A DNA stretch of 64,000 bases from Lichtheimia corymbifera B2541 (lineage: Eukaryota; Mucoromycota; Mucoromycetes; Mucorales; Lichtheimiaceae): contig JNEU01001154.1 of the NCBI GenBank assembly GCA_000697475.1, positions 247,808 to 311,807 of the forward strand, in the 5' to 3' direction. Below the pieces are notes generated by a model. The model saw nothing but the letters and a program-made list of their open reading frames with translations. It had not been told where the DNA came from and searched no databases. The position numbers and the translations under genes are program-made. Positions 1 to 13,600 of the stretch are shown here, piece by piece; the first letter of the stretch is position 1, and each line of letters begins with the position of its first letter.

Positions 1-831
1 CTGCTTTCCACCAACCCCTGTGTATCCAATGACAACCATAATACCCATCACCAACACCACCCAACATCATCTATATCCACTACCAATGATTGCCCTGATA
101 CGTCAAAAACAGCTGATGTCTCATCCACTGAGCAATTGAATCACAAAGATGACACCACCACAACACAATCAATGCAAAGTGAAACAACCGAATCAACGAC
201 AACGACGACGACGATCGAAGAGGAGCAGCATCATCATCCTTTATCAATCATGAATGAAAAAGTTGATCATCCAACAGCATCATCCAACTCGGCTGATACA
301 GTGGAACAAGAGCCGAAAAGTACCGAGGCAGGACCCATTTCTCCTTTGGCCAATTCACGCTTGGAACAACAATGGACATCACGGCTTGAACGTCATGGTG
401 CACAATCATCTTCCTCCAAAACACCTCTCTCAAAGCGTCCACCACCACCCACGCCTATCATGTCGTTCTCTACTCCTGTGCAGCAACATCATCGTCGTTA
501 TTACTTTCGTGATGAACCTTCACCTATAAGCCCACCCGCTTTATCACCTTCACTCTCTGTGAGCTCCATTGGTTCCACATCGGCCTATGAATATGACCTG
601 GTGCGTCTACGACGATCATCGCGTGTTGAAGAAATGATACGACAATTCGATCCACCCATGCAGCAACAGCAGCAGCATCAACGACGGAATAGTGTGGGAT
701 GTGGACCAACAGCATCATCCGTATCAACTTCAACCAGACCTTTTATCAAGAGCCGCACATTTGGATTCAAGCCTATTGTTGGTGTTTGGGAAAAAAGGAT
801 AGCAGAAACAGCAGATGAATGTAGTAGTTGA
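1..831 (+). CDS. Disordered Ser/Thr/Gln-rich protein, 5'-truncated
   Basis: The reading frame is open from the first base of the window to the TGA at 829-831, so this is the C-terminal 276 residues of a longer protein; the start lies outside the window. The composition is low complexity throughout: Thr runs, His and Gln tracts, and many Ser-Pro and Pro-rich stretches, as in intrinsically disordered regulatory proteins. Two short stretches look less random: a basic patch, RLRRSSRVEEMIRQFD, and a C-terminal segment containing FKPIVGVWEKRI. I recognise no domain and assign no function. No intron is needed in the visible part. The alternative is an exon of a larger signalling protein whose catalytic part lies upstream. 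Confidence 0.7.
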   Translation: MLSTNPCVSNDNHNTHHQHHPTSSISTTNDCPDTSKTADVSSTEQLNHKDDTTTTQSMQSETTESTTTTTTIEEEQHHHPLSIMNEKVDHPTASSNSADTVEQEPKSTEAGPISPLANSRLEQQWTSRLERHGAQSSSSKTPLSKRPPPPTPIMSFSTPVQQHHRRYYFRDEPSPISPPALSPSLSVSSIGSTSAYEYDLVRLRRSSRVEEMIRQFDPPMQQQQQHQRRNSVGCGPTASSVSTSTRPFIKSRTFGFKPIVGVWEKRIAETADECSS

Positions 832-1909
832 AGAAAAAAAAGCGTTCGATAAAGAACAGAGTAAAAGAACAATTTGCTCGTGGCACATTATGACGTCGCT
901 TCACGAGGCACAATGACAAGTCCTTCTATTTTTTTTACTCGCTGTGCAAATGAATGGGTATTCAAAGGAGTGACATAGGAACGTATTTCATCATTATTAC
1001 GTATGTCGTTTGCTATGGCCACCGTCGTCATGTGGAGCTAAAGGAGAAAGATAATGGTGCTATTGATGACGACGATGACTATGTAATGGATTATGGAGAT
1101 CAAGAAGGGGATGTGTATACGAGTTTGGGAGAGTGACGTTATGCCTGTGGGTTGTAATAACCAATTCATGCACACACAGCCTCATTTTGGACATGTCCAC
1201 TAGACAAAGGGGGCGATGGACTTAAATAGTAGCTAATGTCAAACCTTAAATTCCCCTTAGGATAATGAAGGGGAAGGAGGATCAAAGAGACAACCCTACA
1301 AAGGATCAAGGGAGGAGAGACAAGACGCCGAATCCCATCATGGTGGGCATGCACATCCATGCATAGCAAACAATGGGGCCAATGTGAGGTAGGGAAACCG
1401 ATGCGATAACAGGTTTCCATTGATAGCCATCATCATTAAGGCACAGATCAAGATTGCAGGGGGCTACATATTCATGCTTTGGCAAGTTAAATTGGTACGT
1501 AATATCTGCTATTAGCTTGTTCTCGAGTTCATCTGGACCAACATGCTCCCTTGGGGAGAGTGCATTCTGTCTTCCAGGGATTTGGGAGTAGTTGCTCGGA
1601 GAGGATTATAGGGACATGATGCTCTATCTGTCTCTCTGTCTCTCTCTAGTCTGCTGTCAAAAAACATTTTGGCATCGAACGAAAGCAGTATTCATTCTTC
1701 CCGTATCGCGTTACCAAGCATTTTTTTTTATTACTCTGGTACCCTTGAAAGGAGATTCAAGAGCCAAGCCTACATACATCCATGATTATTTACGTTTGGG
1801 TGGGGCGTGTAATATCTTGTTGCATAACTTATATAAAAAGACATTTCCACATTTCCTCGTACATTTCGGATCACCATCATTTCATTGTTTCAACTCACCT
1901 TCCACAAAT
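832..1909. other. Intergenic, no gene seen
   Basis: Only short, composition-biased frames occur on either strand, none with domain character or plausible splice partners. The right end is the promoter and 5' leader of the homeodomain gene that follows. Confidence 0.5.
1830..1840 (+). promoter_or_regulatory. TATA box of the first homeodomain gene
   Basis: A strong TATATAAAAAG element lies 80 bp upstream of the chosen ATG at 1910, a good distance for a fungal TATA promoter with a leader of about 50 nt. It also argues against the longer upstream open frame being translated, because that frame begins 5' of the TATA element. Confidence 0.65.
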
Positions 1910-2512
1910 ATGCTATTCACCTCTGACGAATCAAGAAAGTCCGTGCTGTGCATTGACAACTTATTATCACCCGAGCCACCCAAGACAACATCCACTGAAA
2001 AAACGGTGACAAAGATGTCTGCCAAAAAGCTCAAGGAAAAACGAAAAAGGGCTACTCCAGAGCAACTTGATGTATTGAATAAGGTGTTTAGTCAAACATC
2101 ATTTCCATCGACTGAGATGCGGTTGCAGCTTGGCAAGCAACTCGGTATGAAACCAAGAACAGTGCAAATATGGTTTCAGAATCGACGACAAGCATTGAGA
2201 ACGCGTTCCCGTACTACCATGCAACAACAACAACAACAACAACTACTACCACCAATGCTATCACCAACAACATCCGCTGCAGAAGCTCATCCATGGATGC
2301 CATCCTCGCCACCACCTTTATCACCCCCAACGCCAGAATCAACATCAGCACCAGCACCAGCACCAGCTCTCCCTCGACTTTGCTGTGTCATCGATAATGC
2401 TTATGCATGTCACCCAGAGATTGATAATCGTCTTTCTCCAGTTATTCTTCCTAGCCCAGCATCCACTACCACAACCATGTCTCGAGACGATTGCTATTGG
2501 AGCTTCCACTAA
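1910..2512 (+). CDS. Homeodomain transcription factor, 200 aa
   Basis: A single-exon gene encoding a 200-residue nuclear DNA-binding protein. The homeodomain spans about residues 42-102: a basic N-terminal arm (KEKRKR), helices 1 and 2, and a recognition helix with the diagnostic WFQNRR at 88-93, followed by a basic tail. The rest of the C-terminus is disordered: a Gln tract, then Ser/Pro/Ala-rich sequence ending DDCYWSFH. The frame is open further upstream to 1592, but I chose the ATG at 1910 because it sits just behind a strong TATA element. Typical (60-residue, non-TALE) spacing is seen. It resembles the second homeodomain gene at 56.9 kb in architecture (N-terminal homeodomain, TATA promoter) but lacks that protein's C-terminal domain. 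Target genes cannot be deduced. Confidence 0.88.
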   Translation: MLFTSDESRKSVLCIDNLLSPEPPKTTSTEKTVTKMSAKKLKEKRKRATPEQLDVLNKVFSQTSFPSTEMRLQLGKQLGMKPRTVQIWFQNRRQALRTRSRTTMQQQQQQQLLPPMLSPTTSAAEAHPWMPSSPPPLSPPTPESTSAPAPAPALPRLCCVIDNAYACHPEIDNRLSPVILPSPASTTTTMSRDDCYWSFH

Positions 2513-3377
2513 TTTACATATATACCCAACACCGCATGCTACCCATCATCTCTCTTTTGCCAACTTCTTTTTCTTTTACGTTGTATGGCCCCATTCTACT
2601 TTTCTAATACCTTGCCACTATTGTTTCCTTCCCTTTCATGTGCTGTCATTGTGCACCCATCACATATTCCAGCATCAGTGTACACCGTATATCCGTAGTA
2701 GTAGTAGTACGACTCATCGACTTTATGCTATAATGTTTCACGCACACACATCCATGCCAACGAATGGTCCTATGCCCTAATTAAAAGTATTTTTATTGCT
2801 GATCATCCCCCCATAATGATTGATTGTTGTTGTCGTCGTTTTGGATCTCCTTTAGTCTAAAAATCGAATGGTCTGGACAATGACGATAATCCAGGGTATC
2901 ATCAAACAACAATGAAATGCTTAATAGCTGCATAAACAAGAAGTGCAGCCAACTATAAGGGATACATATAGCAATCCGGATAATGATATCATATAAAGGG
3001 GGGTTGGAAGGATGGCATTTATCTCCTTGGAGGGTCATCCTCATCAAGATACACCTGTCAAAAATGGATATTTTTCAATTACACATTTCCTGCTCCTCGG
3101 GATCCCTGCGTTGGACATAGATAGCAGCCAAGATTCTCCTCTTGGGTATCTTTGTACATACACAAACGCACTGTATATATCATTTTCAATTATCATCAAC
3201 ATGTCAAGAACACAGAAGGAAACAAGATTCACAGCGAACAAAGAAAAAAGAATATACACATTAAATAGAAAAGATAATGGGAGCGGTTGAACCGATTGGG
3301 AAAGAATAGATAGACAAGGGTGTGTTTGTTTGTACGTGGAAGAGAAGAGATAACAGTGAGCCAAGGAATCTTGCTTG
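2513..3377. other. Intergenic, no gene seen
   Basis: This stretch lies between the tail of the homeodomain gene and the tail of the SH3 gene, so it should carry both 3' UTRs. AT-rich runs and short frames only; no RNA gene or mobile element recognised. Confidence 0.45.
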
Positions 3378-4157
3378 TCATAGTAAATCAACGTATGACT
3401 CAGGAACGAGACCCGTTTCATTCTGCACATCAGCGACGAGCCAACCCTAGATAATGTATTTTGTGAGACCGCAGTTTGCTACTATATCCATCCGAAATCC
3501 ATCCACTTACAGGGCATTGCCGATATTGCACCCATACAATGTCGCCCTCATTCATGCCAATTTCGTACTCAGTCTCAGGTACAAAATCGTAAAGGGCGCG
3601 TGCCTGGCATCCAGTAAAGTCGGGTGATGAGAGAGACACTTGAGAATCCCGCCGTTGCTGATGATGCTGCTTTTGGTCAACAATACCATAATGTAAAGAG
3701 GTTCCTTCAGGATATGCAAAGTCTCGAGCATACACATCGGGTAATTCTAATTGTTCAGAAAAGAGAAAATACCATCATAAGTCTTCTTTGTTGCCATGTA
3801 TTTTGTGCACTTTTGCCACTTTTTCGGCATTCCATCCACTCACAACCGTCGCCCCCCTTTGTCTCCGCGTTAATGTCACATACCAAGCTCACTGGGATGC
3901 TCAACATCAAAGCTATAGGGTGCTGTGGAATGCTCCTCTCTTTCTTCAGATTCGGTGGTTGTCGTGGTTGTAGAGATACTGCAGTCTAAAGCCGTGTAGC
4001 AGGCACCTTCATTGTATACGCTATCGTGGCTTTGATGGTTGCTATCTTTGCTGTTGCCCTAGAAACGTAATGTTGGAACATTGTCAAAGACAATAAAACT
4101 GAATGTTGTTACCTCATTGACGAGCAATGGTATCGGAATCTCAGTTGAGAAGCTCAT
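3378..4157 (-). CDS. SH3-domain adaptor of the Nbp2/Skb5 type, 174 aa
   Basis: Four exons on the minus strand (4157-4113, 4058-3884, 3746-3511, 3446-3378) join in frame to give 174 residues. The N-terminal two thirds are polar and disordered with a Thr run. The C-terminal ~55 residues are a complete SH3 domain: ALYDF, then an acidic RT loop, GDIVWV, GWLVAD and LVPESYV. The last exon is essential: it supplies the Trp-containing half of the domain. The shape (one SH3 domain near the C-terminus with the GWLVA signature) matches the yeast Nbp2 and fission yeast Skb5 family, which recruits phosphatases or PAK kinases in cell-wall and polarity signalling. The SH3 call is secure; the family call is inference from motif similarity. 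A PAK-like kinase is encoded at 33-35.6 kb, but no functional link can be read from the DNA. Confidence 0.85.
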
Positions 4158-4908
4158 GTATCATAAAGGAAAGGAAGGGGTTGAAAGCTGGAGGGAAAAA
4201 AAAGTGCTGCTGCTGCTGTTTGGCTTGAAAATGTAGTTTTTTTTTCTGCTCTTGAACAACGGAGAGAGAGCGGCCAACAAAGCAAGCAGGTTGTATGTAG
4301 TTGTTCTGTTAGAAAGAAAAAGGAGAAGAAAGAATGAAAAAAGTTTTTCATTTTGCCTCATTTTGTGTCGCCTTGCTTACTGCAACAAACCTTTGATCAA
4401 ATAATGCTGCAATGCCAAAGCGTGTTACAAAGACAACTTTACCCGTTGTTCTAATTCAATCCTTCTCTCCTTTTCTTAGAAACACCTTTATGAAGGATAC
4501 CTAGCCCTATCAAGCGGCGTACTACAGGCAGTCAGATATAGTACATAGTACATAGCTTTCCGACCTTAGTAAATCCGTTATTGCGCATTGTATTTAATTC
4601 GCGTAGTGTGTCACATGCTCATATGCTTGTGTAACCATTTAGCTCCGCGCACAGCCCAAAGTTGGCTAGCATATTTTAGGAGATCCTTGACGTTTAAATG
4701 GCATGATCGAAGCATGTCCTTTGATGACACTGGCCTTACCTCTAATGATATTCAAGTTGTCATCCTTTTATAAGCCGTCTTAGTGTATGCTTCAAGCGCA
4801 TGCTTCACATACATAACCCCATCCATTTCCGCTTATGCAGCCTCTTATCCTCACCACCACCAACGAGCATTTCCCAATGAAATAACAATGATTTTACATC
4901 TATCTTCA
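4158..4908. other. Intergenic between SH3 gene and RPN11
   Basis: Holds the promoter of the minus-strand SH3 gene and the 3' flank of RPN11. T-rich and A-rich tracts; no convincing coding frame or RNA gene. Confidence 0.45.
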
Positions 4909-6275
<1,367 letters not shown>

Positions 6276-6822
6276 AAGTAACGAGTATGTGGAAGGTAAA
6301 GTAAGGTGGATACACCCGAGATGTCCTGCCGCTGAGACTGAATCACGAATACGTACACGCAAGCAGTGTTGACAAGCGTCCGATAAATGAAGCAACCGGT
6401 TTCAGGAGCCTCCTGGCAATGTCGATAGCAGTGTGTAGACAAAGAATCAAATAAAAGAAGCTTCATTCAAGAGAACTACTAGATATAGAGTTGGGTAAAG
6501 AGAACACAGACGCTCGTTGCCTAATATGACATGTATTACACATTGTCGACAAGAATATAAACAATCCTGCATGCAGTACCCGCATAAATGCTACAAGACA
6601 CTAATGCTACCAGCACCATATGTGTTTATTTCCTTTGATCCTTAAACTAGCAGCACAAAGCATTATGCAACTACGTCATCTATTATCATTCGTCTCCTCC
6701 CCTTGAGCTATCTCACACTTGTTGCCGTCATGGATCATTTCCTGGAACTGAACGAGTGTTGTACCCAGACATTCTCTCTTGTGCTAAGCATGCCAAATCC
6801 GATCATGGTCCCTGTGTCAATC
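6276..6822. other. Intergenic, RPN11 promoter region
   Basis: Upstream of RPN11 and downstream of the SMG9 stop. No frame here has domain character. No PACE-like proteasome element was identified by eye. Confidence 0.4.
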
Positions 6823-8613
6823 TCACTTGTGTGTTGTCTTCATGGCCACTCTAATATAATCGCTGATGTACTCTGACTTGCGTACCAACTCATAAAGCTT
6901 GATGGCATTCTTGTACCTAAAATTCAAAATTAGGACACTGCGTATTATCCAAACCGAATGATGAAAGAGATATACTTGCCAGTCCTTTTCAGACACTTGG
7001 CCCTTTTTCCCCAATCTCCTCGGTGCAGCTGAAATTTGTTCACGAAGACCGGATACCAATGTTTGGAACGATTCCACACCACACAATCCATCGTCATATA
7101 CATTCCATATGTCCTTCGGTGGATCTCTGGTTGACGGTTGTTCATGATTTGGATCATACGGCAATAAAAATAGATTCTGCTCAGGACCACGGTGTGATAA
7201 TTTGAAAGCGGGAAGCACATTACTGAATGATACCAATCCTGATAAAGGGATTGTTTAGAATAGGTCCATTCATGAGTGGATATAATCCCATACCTGATGT
7301 CTTAAGGCTGGAGTCGGCGAATATGTTACCGAGAAGAACTTGCATATCATTGTATTGCTGCCATTGAAGCTCCCAGTCGCGACATTTGTTGCATACAAAT
7401 ACTAATACGAAGGTCAAGTCATTATGGATAAGCTGATATGGCAAAACCATCATCTTACCTATATCAGGATAATAATTCATATCGGGTTGTGCCTGACCAA
7501 AAGTGGCTGCAGGTATCAATGGGAAGTCAGGTAATGAGAACTTGAGCAACTCGGCCCGTTTTAGGTATCGCAACATGGCAACGTCAAGTTGCATTCCTTC
7601 AGAAACCACCAATACGACGTTGCAAACAGAGAGCATGAACACCAAATTGTAAAGCGACTACCGGCGTCATCATATTAGACTTGCATCTTATTCCAAGAAT
7701 GATAATACTTACTTCTCGTTCTAGCCAAAGTTCGGGGTGTAAACCATCCATCGAGGTCGATCTTAGTGCTTCATCCAAAACGGAACAACTTAAAATAGGC
7801 TAATGAAAGTGTAAATATAAGAACTATTATAGATTGATCGAGTCGACTTACTTCAGTGTCGAGAAGGATTGTTCTTTCAGGAGTAATAAAAACGTCAATG
7901 CCAACTGTTTGATGCCGACTATACGCCACTGATTCAATGGATTGGATTGGAAAAGCCTGTATTCTCATTGCATAAGCCCATTATACAAATCACACCAAGC
8001 TCACCATGACTATGATACTTACATTTGAAGGCTGGTGCGTCAAATAGGATAGTACGGTTGATTTGCCAACCCCTTGCTTTCCAACAACACCAACGACAAA
8101 GTGGCCTGGATGGTCTCCAAGTAGCTATAACCCACAGCCTGAATAAACCATGCTCCTTGATCCATCCATGTCATCATACGTACTTTGATCACTGCATCGG
8201 ATGACATTCTTCCATGACGACGATCTAAAAAGGGTATAGATGCATTCCCTGGCATTTCATTTGATGGCGGTTGCGAGGAGGATGTTCCTGAAGGAGATAA
8301 TGGTGATGATGATGATGATGACTGTGGTGGTTTGGCAACAACTCGTAGTGGCGTCTTATCATTGTGTTTCATAATAACAGGTGTCGTTTCGCTGGTGCTG
8401 TGTTCTGCTGCTGGAGCACTACGATCGCGTCGTTCCAAAATGACAGGAGCTTGAATAAACTGACGTTCATGATCGTTGCTATTTTGCTGGAGACATTGAG
8501 GTAAGTCTATCGCTATAGTAACCTTGGCTTCATCTATAAAGGAAGAACTGAACAGTGACTGGACCTACTTTACGACGATCTTTTCGTCTGTCTCGGGATC
8601 GTTTCTCAGGCAT
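6823..8613 (-). CDS. SMG9: Nonsense-mediated decay factor SMG9, 447 aa
   Basis: Nine exons (8613-8574, 8533-8184, 8124-8023, 7956-7852, 7799-7713, 7657-7459, 7401-7294, 7238-6980, 6916-6823) join in frame to 447 residues. SMG9 is the pseudo-GTPase partner of SMG8 in the SMG1 kinase complex that phosphorylates UPF1. Seen here: a disordered N-terminus, the P-loop GVVGKQGVGKST, GIDVFITPERTILLDTEPIL, a hydrophobic strand run, YYPDIVFVCNKC and the C-terminal EKDWYKN...YIR block, all in the family order. The last intron (6979-6917) has a GC donor (GCAAGT). It is the only choice that keeps frame and preserves the EKDW-to-VRKS spacing. The start is inferred from a short first exon with donor GTAAAG. 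SMG9 is absent from S. cerevisiae, so the organism is expected to have animal-like NMD. Confidence 0.92.
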
Positions 8614-9015
8614 TGAAAAGGAAGGAAGCAGTTGGTTGCGGAGAGAAGACGTGCTCAACCAAAATGAGTTTGTAGACAAAATCAAAGTCCTCAATGTCAT
8701 CATGCAGTTGGATGGATACCCCAAAGTGTCAAATGGACTCACCAATCATCCACGCACAGATAGCTGCCCAATACATTTCAATGGTGGGATGCACTTATGG
8801 GACAACAAGCGATAAATGACTGGAAAAGAATACCGGATATGTAGCCATCTGCCATGATTGGTTATGCTTTGCCAGTTTATGCATGGACAACATTTCGCGT
8901 AGTAGCTTGGATAATGAACTAGGGATATCCTCTCCATTTGACCAATAAATGCCATAACAGATGTTGGTGGCCCACATACATGTAGCTTGATGATCAAGCG
9001 AATACTCATGTGCAT
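8610..9015 (-). pseudogene. Decayed coding segment with two in-frame stops
   Basis: On the minus strand a single reading frame from about 9029 (after a good acceptor ATTAATAG) to the TGA at 8609-8607 reads as protein. It is interrupted by a TAA and, about 20 codons later, a TGA. The pieces are clearly protein-like: WATNICYGIYWSNGED, a helical LSKLLREMLSMHKLAK, then HPTIEMYWAAICAWMIGE and, after the second stop, HDDIEDFDFVYKLILVEHVF. The final stop overlaps the ATGCCTGAG of SMG9. Splicing the first stop away as a 40-nt intron would break the frame, so decay is the better explanation. I do not recognise the family. It may belong with the fragment at 9555-9770. Confidence 0.5.
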
Positions 9016-9554
9016 AGGACGCTTCCTATTAATGTAGCTGTCTCCAGAAGTGCATATGCAAAACTATGTTAGATGGAACGGCGTCTGCCACAGTCCGCAT
9101 GATGACATTCTTGATCATGCTCATTCGATGTTATTTTCAAATGTTACATGACATAGCAAGCTACACGTTCTTTATTCTCATCCGATTTTGCAGTATCAGA
9201 GAAACTTTATTGAAGGGAGGCATCCCCGGCTACAAGATTATGTTACCATCGACGATTAGTGCAAATTTCCATGCATGATTTACTGTACATGTATTATGCA
9301 TTTTGAGAAATGTAGAAAATGTGAATACTACTCACTCATTTAAGATTTCTGATTATCAACATCCTTGTTATGCTGTATTCGATGAGAGAATCGGTGGTGT
9401 GTATCATGCGTAGGAAGTATGGCGTCAAACACCACTATGTACTTGGAAGCGGTCACCTTAAGCAGAGAGAGTTACCCCGTGATTGCTACAGCTATCATCA
9501 TCCAACTCCATGTTTTACGCGCTATGCATATGAATCGCCACCACGCATCAAGTA

Positions 9555-9770
9555 CTATTTCACATCCATCTTGGCACAATGCATGGCCAAAGGATAGAAA
9601 CCTCCCGTATCAATGTATCTTCCCAATGGAGGAATTGGTTGTACTTGTAAGCTTATCTCCTCGTATGAAGGACTCGTTGGATCAAAGGGTAACTTTATGG
9701 AATATGACATTGGATCGGCCAAATGCAAGAGCCCTTTTTTCTTACTGAGCTGGCGTAGCACCTGATGCAT
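9555..9770 (-). pseudogene. Possible N-terminal fragment of the same decayed gene
   Basis: A 71-residue frame begins at an ATG at 9770 and contains plausible protein sequence (LLHLADPMSYSIKLPFDPTS, then PPLGRYIDTGGFYPLAMHC). It ends in a TAG, after which the same frame still reads sensibly (YLMRGGDSYA) before another stop. Further downstream on this strand a different frame gives KTWSWMMIAVAITG and LLKVTASKYIVVFDA. The pattern of short sensible stretches separated by stops and frame changes suggests a relic of a multi-exon gene running from here toward SMG9. Unknown family; a living gene with unusual splicing is not excluded. Confidence 0.35.
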
Positions 9771-10002
9771 TGTATTACTGTAGAAAGGTTTATTGTATAT
9801 CAAATAAAGGTTGTAAGCGTATCTGCTGTGATAAAGGAGCCGAAAGGGTTTCATTGATTGATTCTGCTGGTCTTTATGTAAAATGATAGGCGGAGCTGTA
9901 ACAAAAGACTACAGAGCCAGTGTAGGTATGAAAGAAAGATCATGCTTTATTGCTGAAACATATCGAGGTTGACCCCCAAGGCTATCTACTGTCTGACCTA
10001 AC

Positions 10003-10560
10003 ATGGAGAAACGAGAACAAGGTGACCAAGTGACGGATCGTCTTCCACGATGGCGATTTAGGAAGGAACGCAAGTTGGCTTTACGGAGAGCCCATCGTCA
10101 ACGCATTGCACAAGCACGAGATCAAAAGAAGGATCGTCCTGAGGAAGAAGAGCTAGAAGCGCATTCACTCTATATACAACAAAAACGACAGTGGGAGGAA
10201 AGAGAAAAGAGATACGATATGATCAATCTTGCCAAGAAGCGTGCTGCAGAAGCCGAGCGAATAGCAAGAGAAGCATCCAAGGTAAGGATAAAGATATGCA
10301 TGTTGTGGATACACAATGAATGACTCTCTATTGTAGAATGAATGGCGGGATACGTTGCTACGAATACCTATGCTTCCACCATCAATGCGTAACAAAGACC
10401 AGGTAAATGGCAATCAAACGCTTGATATCAAACGCTGATGATGACGTTTTTATCTCAATAGCAAGATCCCATACGACATCGCCCTCAATTTATTTCATCG
10501 TCGTCAGAGCGTAGTAGTCAAGAAACCATTGAATCTGAAGAGCCGTATCACTGGCCATGA
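10003..10560 (+). CDS. Small basic coiled-coil protein, 147 aa
   Basis: Three exons (10003-10281, 10337-10402, 10462-10560) give 147 residues. The first ~100 residues are a highly charged Arg/Lys/Glu-rich helix (RRAHRQRIAQARDQKK, EEEELEAH, WEEREKRYDMINLAKKRAAEAER), ending in NEWRDTLLRIPMLPPSMR and a Ser-rich tail closing in EEPYHWP. This layout recalls the N-terminal helical region of ZRSR2/Urp-type splicing factors, but the zinc fingers and U2AF-homology domain of that family are absent, so I do not assign that name. Probably nuclear given the charge pattern. It converges with the YPP1/TTC7 gene, the stop codons being ~130 bp apart. Confidence 0.72.
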
Positions 10561-10691
10561 TCTCTATATCCTTTTGTCCTTGCCATCATCATTCCTTTCA
10601 TCATCATCATTTGTTTTTTGCTTTTTCATCCATTACTCAAGTATATTATATTCTTTACTAGTGAATCAATATCAGAACACGTGTGTTTGGC

Positions 10692-13600
10692 TTAATTGAC
10701 AAAACGAGGCAGTAATGTAAACGGCTGAAGAGGTGTAGTTTCACTGAGCTCGAGTGCGTATAAAAGGCATTCCTTGGCACGTTGCATATCTTGTCGTTGA
10801 CGATGGCAGACACCAATAAGATACCAGGCTTCAGCATGATCCCATCCATAGCCTTGAGTAGCACGATCCAGATGACTCTCAGCGAGTTCCCATTCTTCCA
10901 TATCAATAAAGCAGCGTGCCATATCCACCAATGTGTTCACGTGATCAGGGTTAATGGCGAGTGCCTTTTTGAATGCATCGAGGCCTGTTTCCCTTAATTC
11001 TTCGACCTTGGTCTCGTCCGCCTTTTTGATACAAACAACACCAAGTTGGTGCCATACATTGGCATCATTCAATTGACCCAAAAGCAGTTGTTCTTCAGCT
11101 TCCATCACAGCTTTGGTGGCCTCTTCAATTCTGCCAGCATGGATAAATGTACTCGTCGAAAGTAACCAGAGTTTGATCAATAGCTGATACCATCGTTCCC
11201 GTTGTTGGTTAATAAAGATATTCGTTGAGCGGAACAAAGAGGTCTTCATTTGGGCACTGCTGGGTGAGGGGGCAAATAAGGATAGCATCGAAGATTCGGT
11301 GGTAACACTGCTGGAACGTCTTAGTGATGAAGTAGTGGTAGTGCTGGTGGTATTGGATCGGTCAAGTAGTGTTGATGAGCTGTTTTTCCTGGAAGATCCT
11401 TGGCTATTGTTGCTGCCAATACGACGTGCAAATCCAACATCAATCAAATGAATGCTCTTTTTGCGTAGTGATTTGCTGCCTTCTCTATTCAATCCCCGGC
11501 TTGGATGAAGCTCACTCATGCTGGCAGTCGTTGCTGGCTTTCTATCACTTCGGGCATCATCACTGCTACTGGATCTCATACGACGAGGTGGGACTGGGCT
11601 GCTAGCAGCACTATTGGCTCTGGGTCGATCATAGGATGGTTTACGAATCGTTGCTGCTACAGTAGATTCTTCTGTGGAGGTGGATGTTGTTGAAGGTTTA
11701 CGCGATCCATTCTGGCTAAGCGATGCATCCTGAAGGCCAAGGTCAGCTGACAACTTGCTGTGAAGAGTGAATAATTCAGGAAAGAGTCCCAATACAGCTT
11801 CAGGTCCTTCGAGCTTCTCGAGTAATTGGATTTGTGACATGGAGAGTTCCAAATAAGATTCAGCATGGTGGAAATATTCAGAGCTTGTTTTCTCGCCTGT
11901 CCATGATTCAACGGGCATTTCAGATGGTATATCGCCAAGGATGCTAAGCACTTTGGATTGCTCAACGCCGGTTTCAAGTAGCTGCAATGCCTCAGTCGTT
12001 TTATCTTGATGTTGATTGCATGAGTAGATAAGAGCAAGAAGATGCCATGATGGTAAATGGTCCTTTTTCAATTGAATCGATCGAGTGACTGATGATGCTG
12101 CATTGTGTAAATCACGCACCACGGCTTGTTGAAGGGCCAACTCGTACCAGCTCTGCCATGAATCCTGATAATCAGCTGCACGTTTCAAACAGTCGATGGA
12201 TCGTTTGTGGTAGTCGGACCGTGTATCAGGGCTGTCACCTATGGATGAAGCTTAGTTACTAGTGAACATTATCGTAGCAAAGTACTTACATTGGGAGGCA
12301 AGGATGCCGTGAGCAATACCACATGAATGATAGCACGTTGCTTGGGTTGCTTTTCCAATATCCAATTGCTCGACAATTTCAACTGCAAGCTCGGCCATGA
12401 TAGCTGCTGTCTTGCCATCAGCATAATGATTTCCATGGAGTGTGACACCGGCTAGCAACACCTGAATGGTCTTGTCACGAATCTCAGCCCATGTATCTTG
12501 AAGAACGGACATGCGTTTGCATATGACAGTGGCACAGGCACTGATTTCTCGAGCATCCACATTATCAGTTTCCAACAACTTGGCAAAGTCACTAGCTCCA
12601 CAGAGCATCATATAAGAGTTGAATGCATATCTTGCTTCATCAAATTGGCCGACTCGAACAAGGGTGAAGAACAAGTAGCAAGTAATGCTTGGGCTGTTGA
12701 AGGTATGTTCCTTGGCTTGGTATAAGAACTAAAGTTTAAACGCAAGTTATTATTTCACGTGTGCTCATCATTCAACATTTTACTTACATGAAGAAATTGG
12801 CGAATATAAACAGGGTCACCCCATCCAATTGTATCATGGGCGGTTACAGTGATATCTGCAAGTTCGATGGCGCGAGCGCTGATTTGTTTCTTGGTGCAAG
12901 TACTTTGGATAGCTCTAAAGAGCACGCGCATCGTCTCGGTGATTTGGCATAGTTCAGCAACTGCTGCTTGTGGAGAGCTGAGAGTAATCACATGAATTTC
13001 AGCGTGAGTAAAACAAGTCCGTGCATTGTTTCACAAACCCCACTCTCTTTCTTCTCCTCTCTCCTTAGCACACACACACACACACACACACACAAGCACA
13101 AACCTTGCAAAGGTGACATTGCCAGCTGACAGCTTGGTGAGATAGGAAGCGTAGGATCGAAAGATAACCCATTGCTTATTCAAGCGCCATTGTTGAGAAG
13201 GCCAATGAGAACCCACCAATCGAGTATAAGCTCGCATCATGCGTAAGGTCTTTTGTGGTGGGGCACTATTAATATGACCAATTAGTTGACTGATCTTGTT
13301 CCTTTGTTGTGCCAATAAGCCATTCTAGTCAACTTACCCTGTGCGTAGGCGTAAAAGTGTTCCGTAGTACAGGCTTTGCTCGATCCAACACGCCAACATT
13401 TCACTCTTTTGATCCAAGTGTTGCTCCACAATGTCCCACGCAGCCCCAAACGCATCGGTTGCAGCACTAATGTTACTCTGCTTTTCGTAGCATATGCCTT
13501 TTGACGAATTAAAATTAATCCACATTGTCGGACACTCTCGCATGATATTTGTCTCACCCTTGATAGTGCGTGCTTGCACGAGGAGTACTAATCCATAGCC

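Noticed and set aside
8555..8815. 86-codon plus-strand frame
   Set aside because: It is antisense to the first SMG9 exons and to the relic gene. Composition is that of a shadow frame.
10003..10560. Naming the small coiled-coil protein ZRSR2/Urp
   Set aside because: Only the charged helical region is reminiscent; the zinc fingers and U2AF-homology domain that define the family are missing, and charged helices give false similarity easily.
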